NCBI GenBank assembly: GCA_964640795.1
Contig: CAZXIN010000006.1
Span: forward strand, 95,718 to 159,717
Reading direction: 5' to 3'
Length of the DNA: 64,000 nucleotides
Source: M269 sp964640795
GTDB taxonomy: Bacteria > Pseudomonadota > Gammaproteobacteria > Enterobacterales > Alteromonadaceae
Position numbers and translations under genes: made by a program
Shown here: positions 43,968 to 53,367 of the stretch, piece by piece
Position numbering within the stretch: the first letter of the stretch is position 1
Layout of the letters: every line of letters begins with the position of its first letter
The notes under the pieces: generated by a model
Database searches by the model: none
The model's input: the letters and a program-made list of their open reading frames with translations, nothing else
What the model was told of the DNA's origin: nothing

Positions 43968-45287
43968 TTAGTTTAATCCATTCTCACGTGTCATATTCTC
44001 ATTGCGGTCACGATGAACGATGATGTTATCTTCAATTCTAATGCCACCATAAGGGCGCAATGTATCCACAATGTCCCAATTAATGTACTTTGATTTGGGG
44101 GTGGCTTTTAAGTCAGCAAGTAGTGAGTCTATAAAATACAGGCCTGGCTCTATGGTAAACACTTGCTTAGCTTCTACATCGCGTGTGCATCTTAGGAATG
44201 GGTGCTGTTCAGGTGCAGCTCTGTGCGTTCCTCGATCATCACTCATAAATCCGCCGACATCATGCACTTGTAGGCCTAAGAAGTGGCCAATGCCATGAGG
44301 GAAGAAAGTATTGGTAATTTGTGTGTCTATGATAGCGTCAGGCGCTAGATTAACAATGCCGCGTTGTGAAAGTATGTTGGCAATATGCCTGTGCGTGTCG
44401 AATTGTAGCTCTGTGTAGTTAACGCCTGGTTTTAATTGTTCGGCGACAGTTAATGTTATTTGATGTAGGTCATCAATTAAATCAGCAAATAACCCCGTAT
44501 CTTTGCAATAAGTGCGAGTAATATCAGCAGCATAGCCGTGATAATTTGCACCGGCGTCAATCAAAAAAGAACGAGATACAGTAGGAGCCTTTGCCTCTAA
44601 TTTAGTGTAATGGAGTATTGATGCGTTCTCGTTCAACGCAATGATGCTGTTATAAGGAACTTGGTTGTCGCCAAGACGTGTGGCGCCAGCATAGGCTAAA
44701 TTAATATCGAATTCGCTTAGTCCCTGTATAAAGGCTTGTTCGGCAGCGATATGGCCAGCTATCGCTATTTGGTTAGCTTTGCGCATACACGCTAATTCAT
44801 AATCTGTTTTATAGCTTCGGTGAAAGTGCAAATAGTGCATAACTCTGTCAGGGTTAACATGTTCAAACCCCAGCGCTTTCGCAACTTCTATCGACTCACC
44901 AATATAAGCGAACTTTTGTTTATCATAAGGTAAATACTTCTCTACTAGGTTTGGCTGACTGAGTAGCTGAATATCGAATTCACTTGACCAAAAATCATTC
45001 GGCTCATCAGGCACTTTGTGCCAAAAGTCTTTAGGGAGATAAAAAATGAGTTTGGGTTTGTCTTCGCCATTAACAATCAGCCAACAATTGGGGTTATCGA
45101 TAACAGGTAGCCATGCTTTAAACTGCGGACTGACAAAAAAAGGGTAATCGTTGTCGTCTAGAAAACGGCGCTTATTTTGTCCTGAGTGGATGACTAATCC
45201 TTCAATCCCCTCTCTTTGTAACGCTTCTTTGGTTCGTTGTTGAAGTGTTTTAATATGATCGGGATAAAGGTCGTACATCGGTTGCAT
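43968..45287 (-). CDS. pepQ: Xaa-Pro dipeptidase
   Basis: A 439-aa M24-family metallopeptidase cleaving X-Pro dipeptides. The pita-bread core has the metal ligands in LIDAGANYHGYAADITRTY (two Asp), HGIGHFLGLQVHDVGG (His), TIEPGLYFI (Glu) and GGIRIEDNI (Glu). An N-terminal creatinase-like domain precedes it. In E. coli pepQ is divergent from fadB; here slt lies between them. Confidence 0.95.
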   Translation of the reverse strand: MQPMYDLYPDHIKTLQQRTKEALQREGIEGLVIHSGQNKRRFLDDNDYPFFVSPQFKAWLPVIDNPNCWLIVNGEDKPKLIFYLPKDFWHKVPDEPNDFWSSEFDIQLLSQPNLVEKYLPYDKQKFAYIGESIEVAKALGFEHVNPDRVMHYLHFHRSYKTDYELACMRKANQIAIAGHIAAEQAFIQGLSEFDINLAYAGATRLGDNQVPYNSIIALNENASILHYTKLEAKAPTVSRSFLIDAGANYHGYAADITRTYCKDTGLFADLIDDLHQITLTVAEQLKPGVNYTELQFDTHRHIANILSQRGIVNLAPDAIIDTQITNTFFPHGIGHFLGLQVHDVGGFMSDDRGTHRAAPEQHPFLRCTRDVEAKQVFTIEPGLYFIDSLLADLKATPKSKYINWDIVDTLRPYGGIRIEDNIIVHRDRNENMTRENGLN

Positions 45288-45398
45288 AAAGTACCCACAG
45301 AAAGCCTTGAAGTATGATAGGCATTAGTATTACAGGCGTACAGAGCATTTACAATGCTCATACTACACAGACACTGTGCTTCATTAGATAAATTGGTA

Positions 45399-47339
45399 TT
45401 ACAGGGCCGCTCGGCTAATTTCCATATCCGCTAAACTATGGAAAAGATTGTCTTCTTCACCTAGCAAGCGACTGTATATTTGTTGGTAAGCTAATACTGC
45501 TTTAACGTAATTGCGCGTTTCTTTAAAAGGGATGGTTTCTACCCATATGTCCAGCGGAACAGCATCATCTTTAGGAACCCAATTTTTGACTCGACTCCAA
45601 CCCGCATTGTACGAAGCCGTTGCCAACACAGAATTGTTACCCATGCGATCCATCAGGTAACGCATATACTGTGTGCCATGTTGAATATTAAAAGCTGGTT
45701 CAAATAATTTTCTCGATTTGACCTTCTTCTTCGTGATGAAATTAACGGTGGATGGTAACAATTGCATCAGCCCGCGAGCGCCAGCACCTGAGTTTGCATC
45801 AGCCATGAAAGAGCTCTCGCGTCTAGCAATTGCAAATGCCCAAGCCGGGTCTATATTCTGGCTTTTAGCCAAATTGATAACTTCACTGTTGTAAGCCAGT
45901 GGAAACCTGAGTTTTACATCGTCCAAATAACCGACACGTGACAAAGTAAAAATAGCTCTATCATACCAGCCCCAATTATTTGCGATAACGGCCGAAATGA
46001 GCTTTTGTTGGTCGTCTATTTTTGCCTGAAAATGCACCCATTCACGTCGTGCACTGGCATAGCGTTTTAGTGCTAAAAATTCTTTCGCGCGTGCTGCTGC
46101 GGGCATATTTTCGACAGACGCTATTTGCTCTGATGTATAAGCTAGCGGGTGGTTCATTAGATGAATATCACGCTTTATTTTACCGCTCGCTAGGAAACCA
46201 TAGTAGTGACGGTTGTCAGCAAGTTGACCAAATATTGCGTCAGCCTGGGGTTTGGCACCTATGTTCTCGTAACTGCGACCTTGCCAGTATTGATAAGTAA
46301 GATCGGATGAGATCTCTACGGGGGCTGAATCAATAACGCCGAGCACTTTTTGCCAGTCTTGCTTACGTAGTAAGTGTGTTAAGTGCCAACGGAATAACTG
46401 TTCATTGGCACCATACTGACTTGCTTTTTCAAGCCATTCTCCTGCTTTGGGGTGATCAGCTGAGGCTAGTGATAATGCAAACCGGTCTGTTATATAGGCT
46501 AATTGTTCTTTGCTAAAAGGGAAACGTTGGCTCGCTTTATTCCACCCTTTTAGAGCCAAATCACGGTCTCGCCAAATCAAACGCCCAAAGCCATAAGCTA
46601 GTATCTCAGCTTCTTTTTGTGGAAATTGTCCTGGGAATTCTGACAATCGGCTAGCAAAGCTAGGCGATCTGCGTACTTTAAGCCATAAGTCACCGAGGTA
46701 CTTTTGGTCTTGATCAAGTAGCTTTTGTAGATACGGAATTAAGGTGTGGTTACCGCCATTAGCAGCTAGAGCCATGCGTTGCCAAATCATTTCGGGGGTT
46801 CTATTGCCAGCATTTTTCCATGCTCTAAATGCTGGGTCACACTCTTTAGGTTGCGATTTACCTATTAGCCATAAATCATTTATTCCGTTCAGTGCTTGCG
46901 CTTTCAATGCGGGTTGTTCCAACTCCATTCTGACTTTATAGCAAGCTAATACGGGGTCATTGATGTCTTTGTAGTACTTCAAAAACAGTGCAGGTTGATC
47001 GTTTTTGGCGAGATATGTGAGCCATTTTTTGCGTAAAGGCCTTTCCAAAGGGGTACTGGAATAATTCGTTAAGAATCTATCAATGTTGTCTTTATTCGAA
47101 AGATAAGGGAAACGCATGAGCGTTTTTTGCTCAATGTAAGGCAGTAAAGGGTAATTGGCCTCAGACAACTGCTTAACAATTTGTTTGTATTCTGCACTTT
47201 TAGGTTTATGTGCAATTCTCTCGCCTCTCGAAAATAGGCGCCTTTGCTCGTTAGTATCGATATCTGCTACTGAGAAGCTTGGCCACAGTAGTAGCGCAAA
47301 GCTGATAATAAGAAAACCGATAGCTTTTGTGCTACCCAT
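45399..47339 (-). CDS. slt: Soluble lytic murein transglycosylase
   Basis: A 646-aa periplasmic enzyme: signal peptide (MGSTKAIGFLIISFALLLWPSFSVAD), then a long superhelical U/L domain (about 30-460). The C-terminal SLT domain has catalytic Glu in ARRESSFMADANSGAGARGLMQLLP, and ATASYNAGWSRVKNW. It cleaves peptidoglycan to 1,6-anhydromuropeptides. A GTG four codons upstream (47351) is an alternative start. Confidence 0.95.
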   Translation of the reverse strand: MGSTKAIGFLIISFALLLWPSFSVADIDTNEQRRLFSRGERIAHKPKSAEYKQIVKQLSEANYPLLPYIEQKTLMRFPYLSNKDNIDRFLTNYSSTPLERPLRKKWLTYLAKNDQPALFLKYYKDINDPVLACYKVRMELEQPALKAQALNGINDLWLIGKSQPKECDPAFRAWKNAGNRTPEMIWQRMALAANGGNHTLIPYLQKLLDQDQKYLGDLWLKVRRSPSFASRLSEFPGQFPQKEAEILAYGFGRLIWRDRDLALKGWNKASQRFPFSKEQLAYITDRFALSLASADHPKAGEWLEKASQYGANEQLFRWHLTHLLRKQDWQKVLGVIDSAPVEISSDLTYQYWQGRSYENIGAKPQADAIFGQLADNRHYYGFLASGKIKRDIHLMNHPLAYTSEQIASVENMPAAARAKEFLALKRYASARREWVHFQAKIDDQQKLISAVIANNWGWYDRAIFTLSRVGYLDDVKLRFPLAYNSEVINLAKSQNIDPAWAFAIARRESSFMADANSGAGARGLMQLLPSTVNFITKKKVKSRKLFEPAFNIQHGTQYMRYLMDRMGNNSVLATASYNAGWSRVKNWVPKDDAVPLDIWVETIPFKETRNYVKAVLAYQQIYSRLLGEEDNLFHSLADMEISRAAL

Positions 47340-47469
47340 AAGATTGATCACTCAGATAAATTGAGCTTGTACCATAGAATATATTCATGAATATGCAAGC
47401 CTTGTCAGTACGTAAATGGCGTAAATAATGTGGCTTTATTCCTTTTGTTGTTAAGTCGTTAAAAATAAA

Positions 47470-47487
47470 TTTAAACAATTGTTTGAA
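47470..47487. promoter_or_regulatory. PsrA-like operator upstream of fadBA
   Basis: TTTAAACAATTGTTTGAA is a near-perfect palindrome with AAAC-N4-GTTTG, the type of site bound by the fatty-acid-responsive repressor PsrA. It lies about 140 bases before fadB, in a 285-base spacer. This is a match by eye to the recalled consensus. Confidence 0.55.
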
Positions 47488-47624
47488 TTTAAGTTGAATT
47501 TTCCAAGGTCTTAAACAAGAATTGGCGCACAGATTTTTCGAGGTAGTGTTAGTTCGTAACTAACACATACTTAAGCCAATCATTCATTTCCATTAATTTC
47601 CGGCATTGCCGAAGGAGACAAATA

Positions 47625-49778
47625 ATGATTTACCAAGGCCAAAGCCTAACCGTCTCGCTACTGGACGATGGTATTGCTGAGCTCGTTTTCGATGCTCAAG
47701 GTTCTGTTAATAAGTTTGACCGCCAAACTGTGAGCGAACTTGCAGAAGCAACACAAAATATCCAGTCTAATTCACAAGTTAAAGGCGTTCTGGTTCGTTC
47801 TGCGAAATCCACCTTCATTGTGGGAGCGGACATAACAGAGTTTACTGAGCTTTTCGGTATGCCAGAAGAAGAAGTGTTAGCATGGGTTGCTAAAACGTCA
47901 CAAGTTTTCGATGGTTTCGAAGATTTACCCGTTCCTACCGTGTCTGCTATCAATGGCTTTGCCTTAGGCGGCGGTTGTGAAATGGCTCTTGCAACGGACT
48001 TACGTGTTGCAGATACCACGGCAGCTATTGGCTTGCCCGAAGTGAAACTAGGCCTTATGCCTGGTTTTGGTGGCACGGTTCGTTTACCTAGAATCATTGG
48101 TGCAGATAATGCACTTGAATGGATGACAACAGGTAAAGATAGGAAAGCAGCGAAAGCATTAGCTGAAGGTGCAGTTGATGCAGTTGTCGAACCTGATAAC
48201 TTGCGTGATGGCGCATTAGCTGTGTTGCAAGATGTTATTGCTGGAAAATTAGATTGGCAAAAGCGTCGTGCACAAAAGAAAGCGGCACTAACACTGAACC
48301 CTAACGAAGCCACCATGAGTTTTGCAACAGCGCAAGCTATGGTAGCTGCTCAGGCTGGTAAGCACTATCCAGCGCCCCATATGATGGTTGAGACAGTCGC
48401 TAAAGCCGCGGGCCTTGATCGTGATGGCGCATTAGCGCTTGAAAACCAAGGCTTTGTTAAGCTTGCCAAATCTGACGCTGCTAAAGCACAAGTAGGTATC
48501 TTCTTAGCTGATCAGCTGGTGAAAGGTAAAGGCAAGAAACAAGCAAAAGCTGCGACTAAAGCCATTAATCAAGCATCTGTGTTAGGTGCTGGTATTATGG
48601 GTGGCGGTATCGCTTACCAAGCAGCCGTTAAAGGCCTGCCTGTTGTCATGAAAGACATCAACCAAGCCGCGTTAGATTTAGGCTTGAAAGAAGCATCTAG
48701 TATCCTTAACAAAGGTATGAAGCGCGGTAGAGTTGACGGTAAGAAAATGTCTGCCACGCTTAACGCGATTGTGCCAACGCTTGAATACAGCACAATGAAA
48801 GACAGCGACATTGTCATCGAGGCCGTTGTCGAAAACCCTAAAGTTAAAGGGATTGTCTTAAAAGAAGTTGAAGGTGTTGTTGCTGATGACGCGATTATTT
48901 GTTCTAACACGTCAACCATTTCAATTAATTCACTCGCTAAGAACCTAAGTAAGCCTGAACGTTTCTGCGGAATGCATTTCTTTAACCCTGTGCATAAAAT
49001 GCCTTTGGTTGAGATTATTCGTGGTGAAAATACATCAGACGACACTATCTCGGCTGTTGTTGCTACTACGCTTAAAATGGGTAAAACCCCTATCGTTGTT
49101 AACGACTGTCCGGGTTTCTTAGTAAACCGCGTTTTATTTCCATACTTTGCTGGCTTTAGTCAATTGGTGCTTGATGGTGCTGACTTTGTGGCTATCGACA
49201 AAGTCATGGAGCGTCAATTTGGTTGGCCTATGGGACCAGCTTTCTTGCTTGATGTTGTTGGACTTGATACAGCGGACCATGCAGCAGGTGTTATGTCTGA
49301 TGGTATTCCTGAGCGTATGCAGAAAATAGACAACGACCCTGTGACTTGTTTGTACAAAGACGAGCGCTTTGGACAGAAAAACGGTAAAGGCTTCTATAAC
49401 TTTAGCTTAGATAAGAAAGGTAAGCCGGTTAAGAAAGCAGCCGACGAAGCTTATGCGTTATTTGCTGATCACGTTGCTGACAAAAAAGAATTTACCGCAG
49501 ATGAGATCATTGCGCGCTTAATGATACCTATGGCAAACGAAGCGGTTCGTTGCTTAGAAGAAGGTGTTGTTGCGAGTGCAGCCGAAGCTGATATGGCCTT
49601 ACTGTTTGGTTTAGGTTTCCCTCCATTCCGTGGCGGTATTTTCCGTTACATGGAAACGATGGGATTAGACAAATTTGTTGCGTTAGCTGATCAATATGCC
49701 GATTTAGGGCCGTTGTATCAAGTGACTGACGGTTTGCGTGAGATGGCTGCATCTAGCAAGTCGTTTTTTCAATCATAA
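47625..49778 (+). CDS. fadB: Fatty acid oxidation complex subunit alpha
   Basis: A 717-aa multifunctional enzyme. The N-terminal enoyl-CoA hydratase/isomerase domain (1-190) has ADITEF, GFALGGGCEMALATDLRVAD and LPEVKLGLMPGFGGT, the region of the two catalytic Glu. The 3-hydroxyacyl-CoA dehydrogenase domain begins at about residue 313 with GAGIMGGGIAYQAA (NAD site) and has SNTSTISI, HFFNPVHKMPLVE and a C-terminal repeat. A strong GGAG precedes the ATG. It works as a heterotetramer with FadA. Confidence 0.97.
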   Translation: MIYQGQSLTVSLLDDGIAELVFDAQGSVNKFDRQTVSELAEATQNIQSNSQVKGVLVRSAKSTFIVGADITEFTELFGMPEEEVLAWVAKTSQVFDGFEDLPVPTVSAINGFALGGGCEMALATDLRVADTTAAIGLPEVKLGLMPGFGGTVRLPRIIGADNALEWMTTGKDRKAAKALAEGAVDAVVEPDNLRDGALAVLQDVIAGKLDWQKRRAQKKAALTLNPNEATMSFATAQAMVAAQAGKHYPAPHMMVETVAKAAGLDRDGALALENQGFVKLAKSDAAKAQVGIFLADQLVKGKGKKQAKAATKAINQASVLGAGIMGGGIAYQAAVKGLPVVMKDINQAALDLGLKEASSILNKGMKRGRVDGKKMSATLNAIVPTLEYSTMKDSDIVIEAVVENPKVKGIVLKEVEGVVADDAIICSNTSTISINSLAKNLSKPERFCGMHFFNPVHKMPLVEIIRGENTSDDTISAVVATTLKMGKTPIVVNDCPGFLVNRVLFPYFAGFSQLVLDGADFVAIDKVMERQFGWPMGPAFLLDVVGLDTADHAAGVMSDGIPERMQKIDNDPVTCLYKDERFGQKNGKGFYNFSLDKKGKPVKKAADEAYALFADHVADKKEFTADEIIARLMIPMANEAVRCLEEGVVASAAEADMALLFGLGFPPFRGGIFRYMETMGLDKFVALADQYADLGPLYQVTDGLREMAASSKSFFQS

Positions 49779-49796
49779 GCAACTTTGGAGAAGATA

Positions 49797-50960
49797 ATGA
49801 AAGAAGTCGTAATAGTCGATTGTATTCGTACCCCAATGGGTCGCTCCAGAGGCGGCGTATTCCGTAATGTTAGAGCAGAGACTCTGTCTGCCCATTTGAT
49901 GACTAGCCTACTAGAGAGAAACCCTAACCTCGATCCTGCAGAGATTGACGATATTATTTGGGGGTGTGTGCAGCAAACTAAAGAACAAGGGTTTAATGTT
50001 GCACGTAACGCTCAACTATTAACTCAAATACCTCGCAGTGTACCAGCCGTCACGGTTAACCGTTTGTGTGGTTCTTCAATGCAAGCGCTGCATGATGCCG
50101 CTCTGGGCGTTATGACAGGCCAAGGTGATACCTACATTATTGGTGGTGTTGAGCACATGGGACATGTTCCTATGAACTTTAATATTGATTTCCACCCTGG
50201 GCTTGCCAAATATACGGCTCGAGCATCTGGTAATATGGGAATGACAGCTGAGTTGCTAGGTAAGCAAAACGGCATTACCCGTGAAATGCAAGATGAGTTC
50301 GGTGCGCGTTCGCATCGCCGTGCGCATCAAGCGCACCTTGAAGGCCGCTGGGCAAATGAAATCGTGCCGATTGAAGGGCATGATGCTGATGGCAAGTTAA
50401 CACTTGTTTCTCACGATGAAGTCGTTCGTCCTGATAGCACGGTCGAAGTGATGCAAGGTTTGAGACCTGTCTTTGATCCAGTCAACGGAACTGTCACCGC
50501 GGGTACATCTTCAGCCATATCTGATGGCGCATCGGCTATGTTGGTTATGTCTGCAGACAAAGCAAAAGCCTTAGGTTTGACACCGAGAGCGAAAATCCGT
50601 TCTATGGCTGTTGCGGGTTGTGACGCAGCTATTATGGGGTACGGCCCAGTTCCTGCTACGCAAAAAGCATTAAAAAATGCAGGCATGACAGTTGATGATA
50701 TCGAGCAAGCTGAATTTAACGAAGCATTTGCAGCACAAGCCTTGTCTTGTGTGAAAGTGCTCGGTTTGATGGATAAAGTCGATGACATGATTAACCTAAA
50801 TGGCGGTGCAATCGCATTAGGCCACCCATTAGGTTGTTCAGGTGCACGTATCTCAGGTACTTTGATTAACTTAATGGAAGCGCAAGACACTAGCGTTGGC
50901 TTAGCCACTATGTGTATTGGTCTGGGGCAAGGTATTGCAACAGTCTTTGAGCGTGTTTAA
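49797..50960 (+). CDS. fadA: Acetyl-CoA acyltransferase (3-ketoacyl-CoA thiolase)
   Basis: A 387-aa thiolase ending the beta-oxidation cycle. Cys91 (NRLCGSSMQALHDA) is the acyl nucleophile, as in E. coli FadA. The His of GGAIALGHPLGCSGAR and the second Cys in MCIGLGQGIATVFE are present. GGAG lies eight bases before this ATG; a TTG at 49785 is rejected. It is separated from fadB by 18 bases. Confidence 0.97.
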   Translation: MKEVVIVDCIRTPMGRSRGGVFRNVRAETLSAHLMTSLLERNPNLDPAEIDDIIWGCVQQTKEQGFNVARNAQLLTQIPRSVPAVTVNRLCGSSMQALHDAALGVMTGQGDTYIIGGVEHMGHVPMNFNIDFHPGLAKYTARASGNMGMTAELLGKQNGITREMQDEFGARSHRRAHQAHLEGRWANEIVPIEGHDADGKLTLVSHDEVVRPDSTVEVMQGLRPVFDPVNGTVTAGTSSAISDGASAMLVMSADKAKALGLTPRAKIRSMAVAGCDAAIMGYGPVPATQKALKNAGMTVDDIEQAEFNEAFAAQALSCVKVLGLMDKVDDMINLNGGAIALGHPLGCSGARISGTLINLMEAQDTSVGLATMCIGLGQGIATVFERV

Positions 50961-50972
50961 GTACTAATACGG

Positions 50973-51002
50973 ACGGCCCTCTTTTCGGGGCCGTTTTCTT
51001 TT
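50973..51002 (+). terminator. Rho-independent terminator of fadBA
   Basis: ACGGCCC, an 8-base loop and GGGCCGT, followed by TTTCTTTT, twelve bases after the fadA stop. Confidence 0.85.
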
Positions 51003-51284
51003 GCTTGCCTATACACGCTTAGGCTTTCTCTTATACCGATCGAGAGATTACTCAGGTCGTTGTTTACTCGCTATCGAAAGAATGGCTATTAATGCCGAGT
51101 CTTGCCCTAAAATATTAAACGGCTCCCCTTTAAGAGCTGATACTCGTATGTAGTTTATAGGGTCTCAAAAGTGTCTGTCTGCGACTTGATTGCCTAAAAG
51201 ATGTCTTTTGTTGTCAACCCTGTCTCCGCTGATAACTCAGTAATTGATAAGCGAGGTTTTCGCATAAGTCATTCTAAGGCAGGT
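51003..51284. other. Spacer between fadA and the diguanylate cyclase gene
   Basis: No gene is seen. There is no clear match to the dispersed repeat, although TTTATAGG near 51153 resembles a small part of it. The two genes converge here. Confidence 0.4.
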
Positions 51285-52280
51285 TTATTTAACTTTAACC
51301 TGATTTCGTCCAGCATCTTTGGCTTCATACAGTGCCTCATCAGCTCTATTTAGCAGAGTCTCCAATGATTCTTCTGACTGGCGCATGGTCACACCAAGCG
51401 AAATGGTGACAGGAGGGAGAACCTCACCTGTTTTCATATGCTTTAATTGCATTTTGGCGACATGGGTGCGTAAGCGCTCAGCTAAGTTTGTGGCTTTATC
51501 GATTGTGGCGTCCGGTAAAACAATAACGAACTCTTCACCGCCAAATCTAAAGGCTTCACCATTTTGTTTTGTTGCAGACTCTAATACTTTAGCTAAGCGT
51601 CTAAGGATGACGTCACCAATAAGGTGGCCAAAAGTATCGTTAAACTTCTTAAAGTGATCAATATCCAAAATAACAGCTGCTAGATTGGCGGCAGGTTTAG
51701 AGGTCGTTGTTTCTTCAAAGAACTTACTTAAACCCTTTCTGTTCTGGATTTTAGTTAATGTGTCTGTCAGTGCTTCTAATTTTGCTTGTTCAAGCTCTGC
51801 TTGTATCTGCTTAGTTTGCTCATGTGCTTGCGCAACACAAGCTTCAAGTTTTGCTTGATTGTCTTTGATTGTTTTGGTTGCAACTTCTACTAAATCGAGT
51901 AGTTCTGGCGATGCGCCTGCTTGCTCTTGTTTTACTACAGATATTTCTTGTTCTAGTGATTCTATCGAAGACTTAGATTGATCAGATGCGGCTTGCAGAT
52001 TCCCGACCGTGCCTGTTAATTGGCGTATATTTTTGTCTTCGAATTGCGGCGGCTCTTTGATGAAATCTTCGTAGAGTGATTCCATAAAGTATGAATCCAG
52101 CGTTTGGCCTGCATCAATTGCTTGCTTAAGCTTTTTAACTAATGGTTTATTCATTTTGCTTAAGAAATCATACCCCACAGAATAATTGATGGGGTTACAC
52201 GGCAGTTCTTTCTCTTCAAGGAACGAGAAAACCTCATTGAGGTACTCTTGCGCTTCAGTGATTGAATGATGATATTTCAT
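51285..52280 (-). CDS. Diguanylate cyclase (GGDEF domain) with N-terminal helical region
   Basis: A 331-aa soluble protein. The C-terminal GGDEF domain (about 165-331) has LTDTLTKIQNRKGL, DIDHFKKFNDTFGH (metal Asp) and the active-site motif GGEEF in FRFGGEEFVIV, so it should make cyclic di-GMP. I see no RxxD inhibitory site in the usual place before GGEEF. The N-terminal part is helical, with a coiled coil at about 100-165, and may sense a partner. It resembles the group with an N-terminal DUF484-unrelated helical domain; ligand unknown. Confidence 0.92.
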   Translation of the reverse strand: MKYHHSITEAQEYLNEVFSFLEEKELPCNPINYSVGYDFLSKMNKPLVKKLKQAIDAGQTLDSYFMESLYEDFIKEPPQFEDKNIRQLTGTVGNLQAASDQSKSSIESLEQEISVVKQEQAGASPELLDLVEVATKTIKDNQAKLEACVAQAHEQTKQIQAELEQAKLEALTDTLTKIQNRKGLSKFFEETTTSKPAANLAAVILDIDHFKKFNDTFGHLIGDVILRRLAKVLESATKQNGEAFRFGGEEFVIVLPDATIDKATNLAERLRTHVAKMQLKHMKTGEVLPPVTISLGVTMRQSEESLETLLNRADEALYEAKDAGRNQVKVK

Positions 52281-52409
52281 CGAGTTCCGGTTCTAGTCTT
52301 AGCGAATATAGGTTTATACCAATTCTGAACTTACCTGAAAAGGAAGCTCTGGTTAGTCCCTACATATCTATTTGCATTATTAAAACAACCTTATTATGTC
52401 CTGAATAGA

Positions 52410-52610
52410 CTATTTTGCAAATAGGGCGCTGATATCTTTGGGCGCTTTAAATTCTGATGCATTACCGAAAGGGCCCATAAAGAACAAAGTGGCTTGTTCA
52501 TCGACTTGTTCCTTAAAATTGAGTGTGAGGCTCCACAACAAAGGCGGTGTTGCTTGCTTTGAGTGTGTCTGCAAGTTGACCATCGACCGGGTTTTTAAGT
52601 ACATGGTGTT
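52410..52610 (-). pseudogene. Decayed copy of the VOC gene at 57397
   Basis: The last about 38 codons encode EQATLFFMGPFGNASEFKA and then KDISALFAK, nearly identical to the C-terminus of the intact VOC protein. Upstream, a one-base insertion near 52515-52524 shifts the frame: homology continues in another frame (NLQTHSKQATPPLLWSLTL matches the shifted reading of the intact gene). A deletion of about 54 bases follows after GTCTGCAAGTTG on the plus strand. Only the 3' half survives, with no start. The remaining spacer (52281-52409, 52611-52837) is gene-free. Confidence 0.85.
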
Positions 52611-52837
52611 TATCTTTCTTATTCGCCTTTTTGGCTTTAAATATTGATGAGTCCGACACCTTTGATTTAGAACAAGCACATCTCAATTACCTTGAAATCT
52701 CCACATGGAATTCCGCCATACCTTCAAATAATGACATTGTTGCACACCTGCAATAGTTATTTGCAAAACAACCCTATTATCATTTCAAAAGTCGGTAATT
52801 AGAATGTACGTCACAGATTAATGAGTTAGTAAACGAA

Positions 52838-53341
52838 ATGAGAATGACGAAACGACATTATTGGCTTACCGCATGCTTAACCTTAGTTATGTTAAATGCG
52901 TTTGCCAGCAATACACAGGCTGGTGAAACAAAACCTCACCAACAAAACCGCTTAGCGCAAATAGGAGAAAACGAGATGTCATCTACAGAAAATGAAGCGG
53001 TAATCGAAACGGTTAATCATTACTTGGCAGGTTTACAAAATGCAGACACTGCTAAAGAACACTTAGAGCAAGCATTTTACTCAAGTACAAATCTACACAC
53101 TTTGGATGGTGAGGGTAACTTACAATTTATGCCACGAGATGCATTGGTTGCCTATGCTTCTTCAGGCGAGCTGCCTTCGCACGAAGGTAAGATATTAAGT
53201 GTAGAAGTCACTAATGATATGGCGTTTGCGAAAGTACACCTCAATATGCCAGACAGACACTTTTATGACTACCTTACGTTATTGAAGATCAATTCTGGTT
53301 GGAGAATTGTCAGTAAAACCTTCACTACCGTTATGAAATAA
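52838..53341 (+). CDS. NTF2-like (lumazine-binding-like) protein, copy 1
   Basis: A 167-aa protein with a cone-fold NTF2-like domain resembling the Lumazine_bd_2 family. It is a paralogue of the gene at 56939 (FYSSTNLH, MPRDALVAYA, PDRHFYDYLTLLKINSGWRIVSKTF). The reading as drawn has a good Sec signal peptide (residues 1-28, ending NTQA). An internal ATG at 52976, preceded by AGGAG, would give a 121-aa cytosolic form exactly as long as its paralogue. Either or both may be used. First gene of a five-gene operon; function unknown. Confidence 0.85.
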   Translation: MRMTKRHYWLTACLTLVMLNAFASNTQAGETKPHQQNRLAQIGENEMSSTENEAVIETVNHYLAGLQNADTAKEHLEQAFYSSTNLHTLDGEGNLQFMPRDALVAYASSGELPSHEGKILSVEVTNDMAFAKVHLNMPDRHFYDYLTLLKINSGWRIVSKTFTTVMK

Positions 53342-53367
53342 ACAGGTATTTAAAAAGAGCAGATACA

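Noticed and set aside
51150..51210. Possible fifth repeat copy near TTTATAGG
   Set aside because: Only a few bases agree and the block order seen in the other copies is missing.
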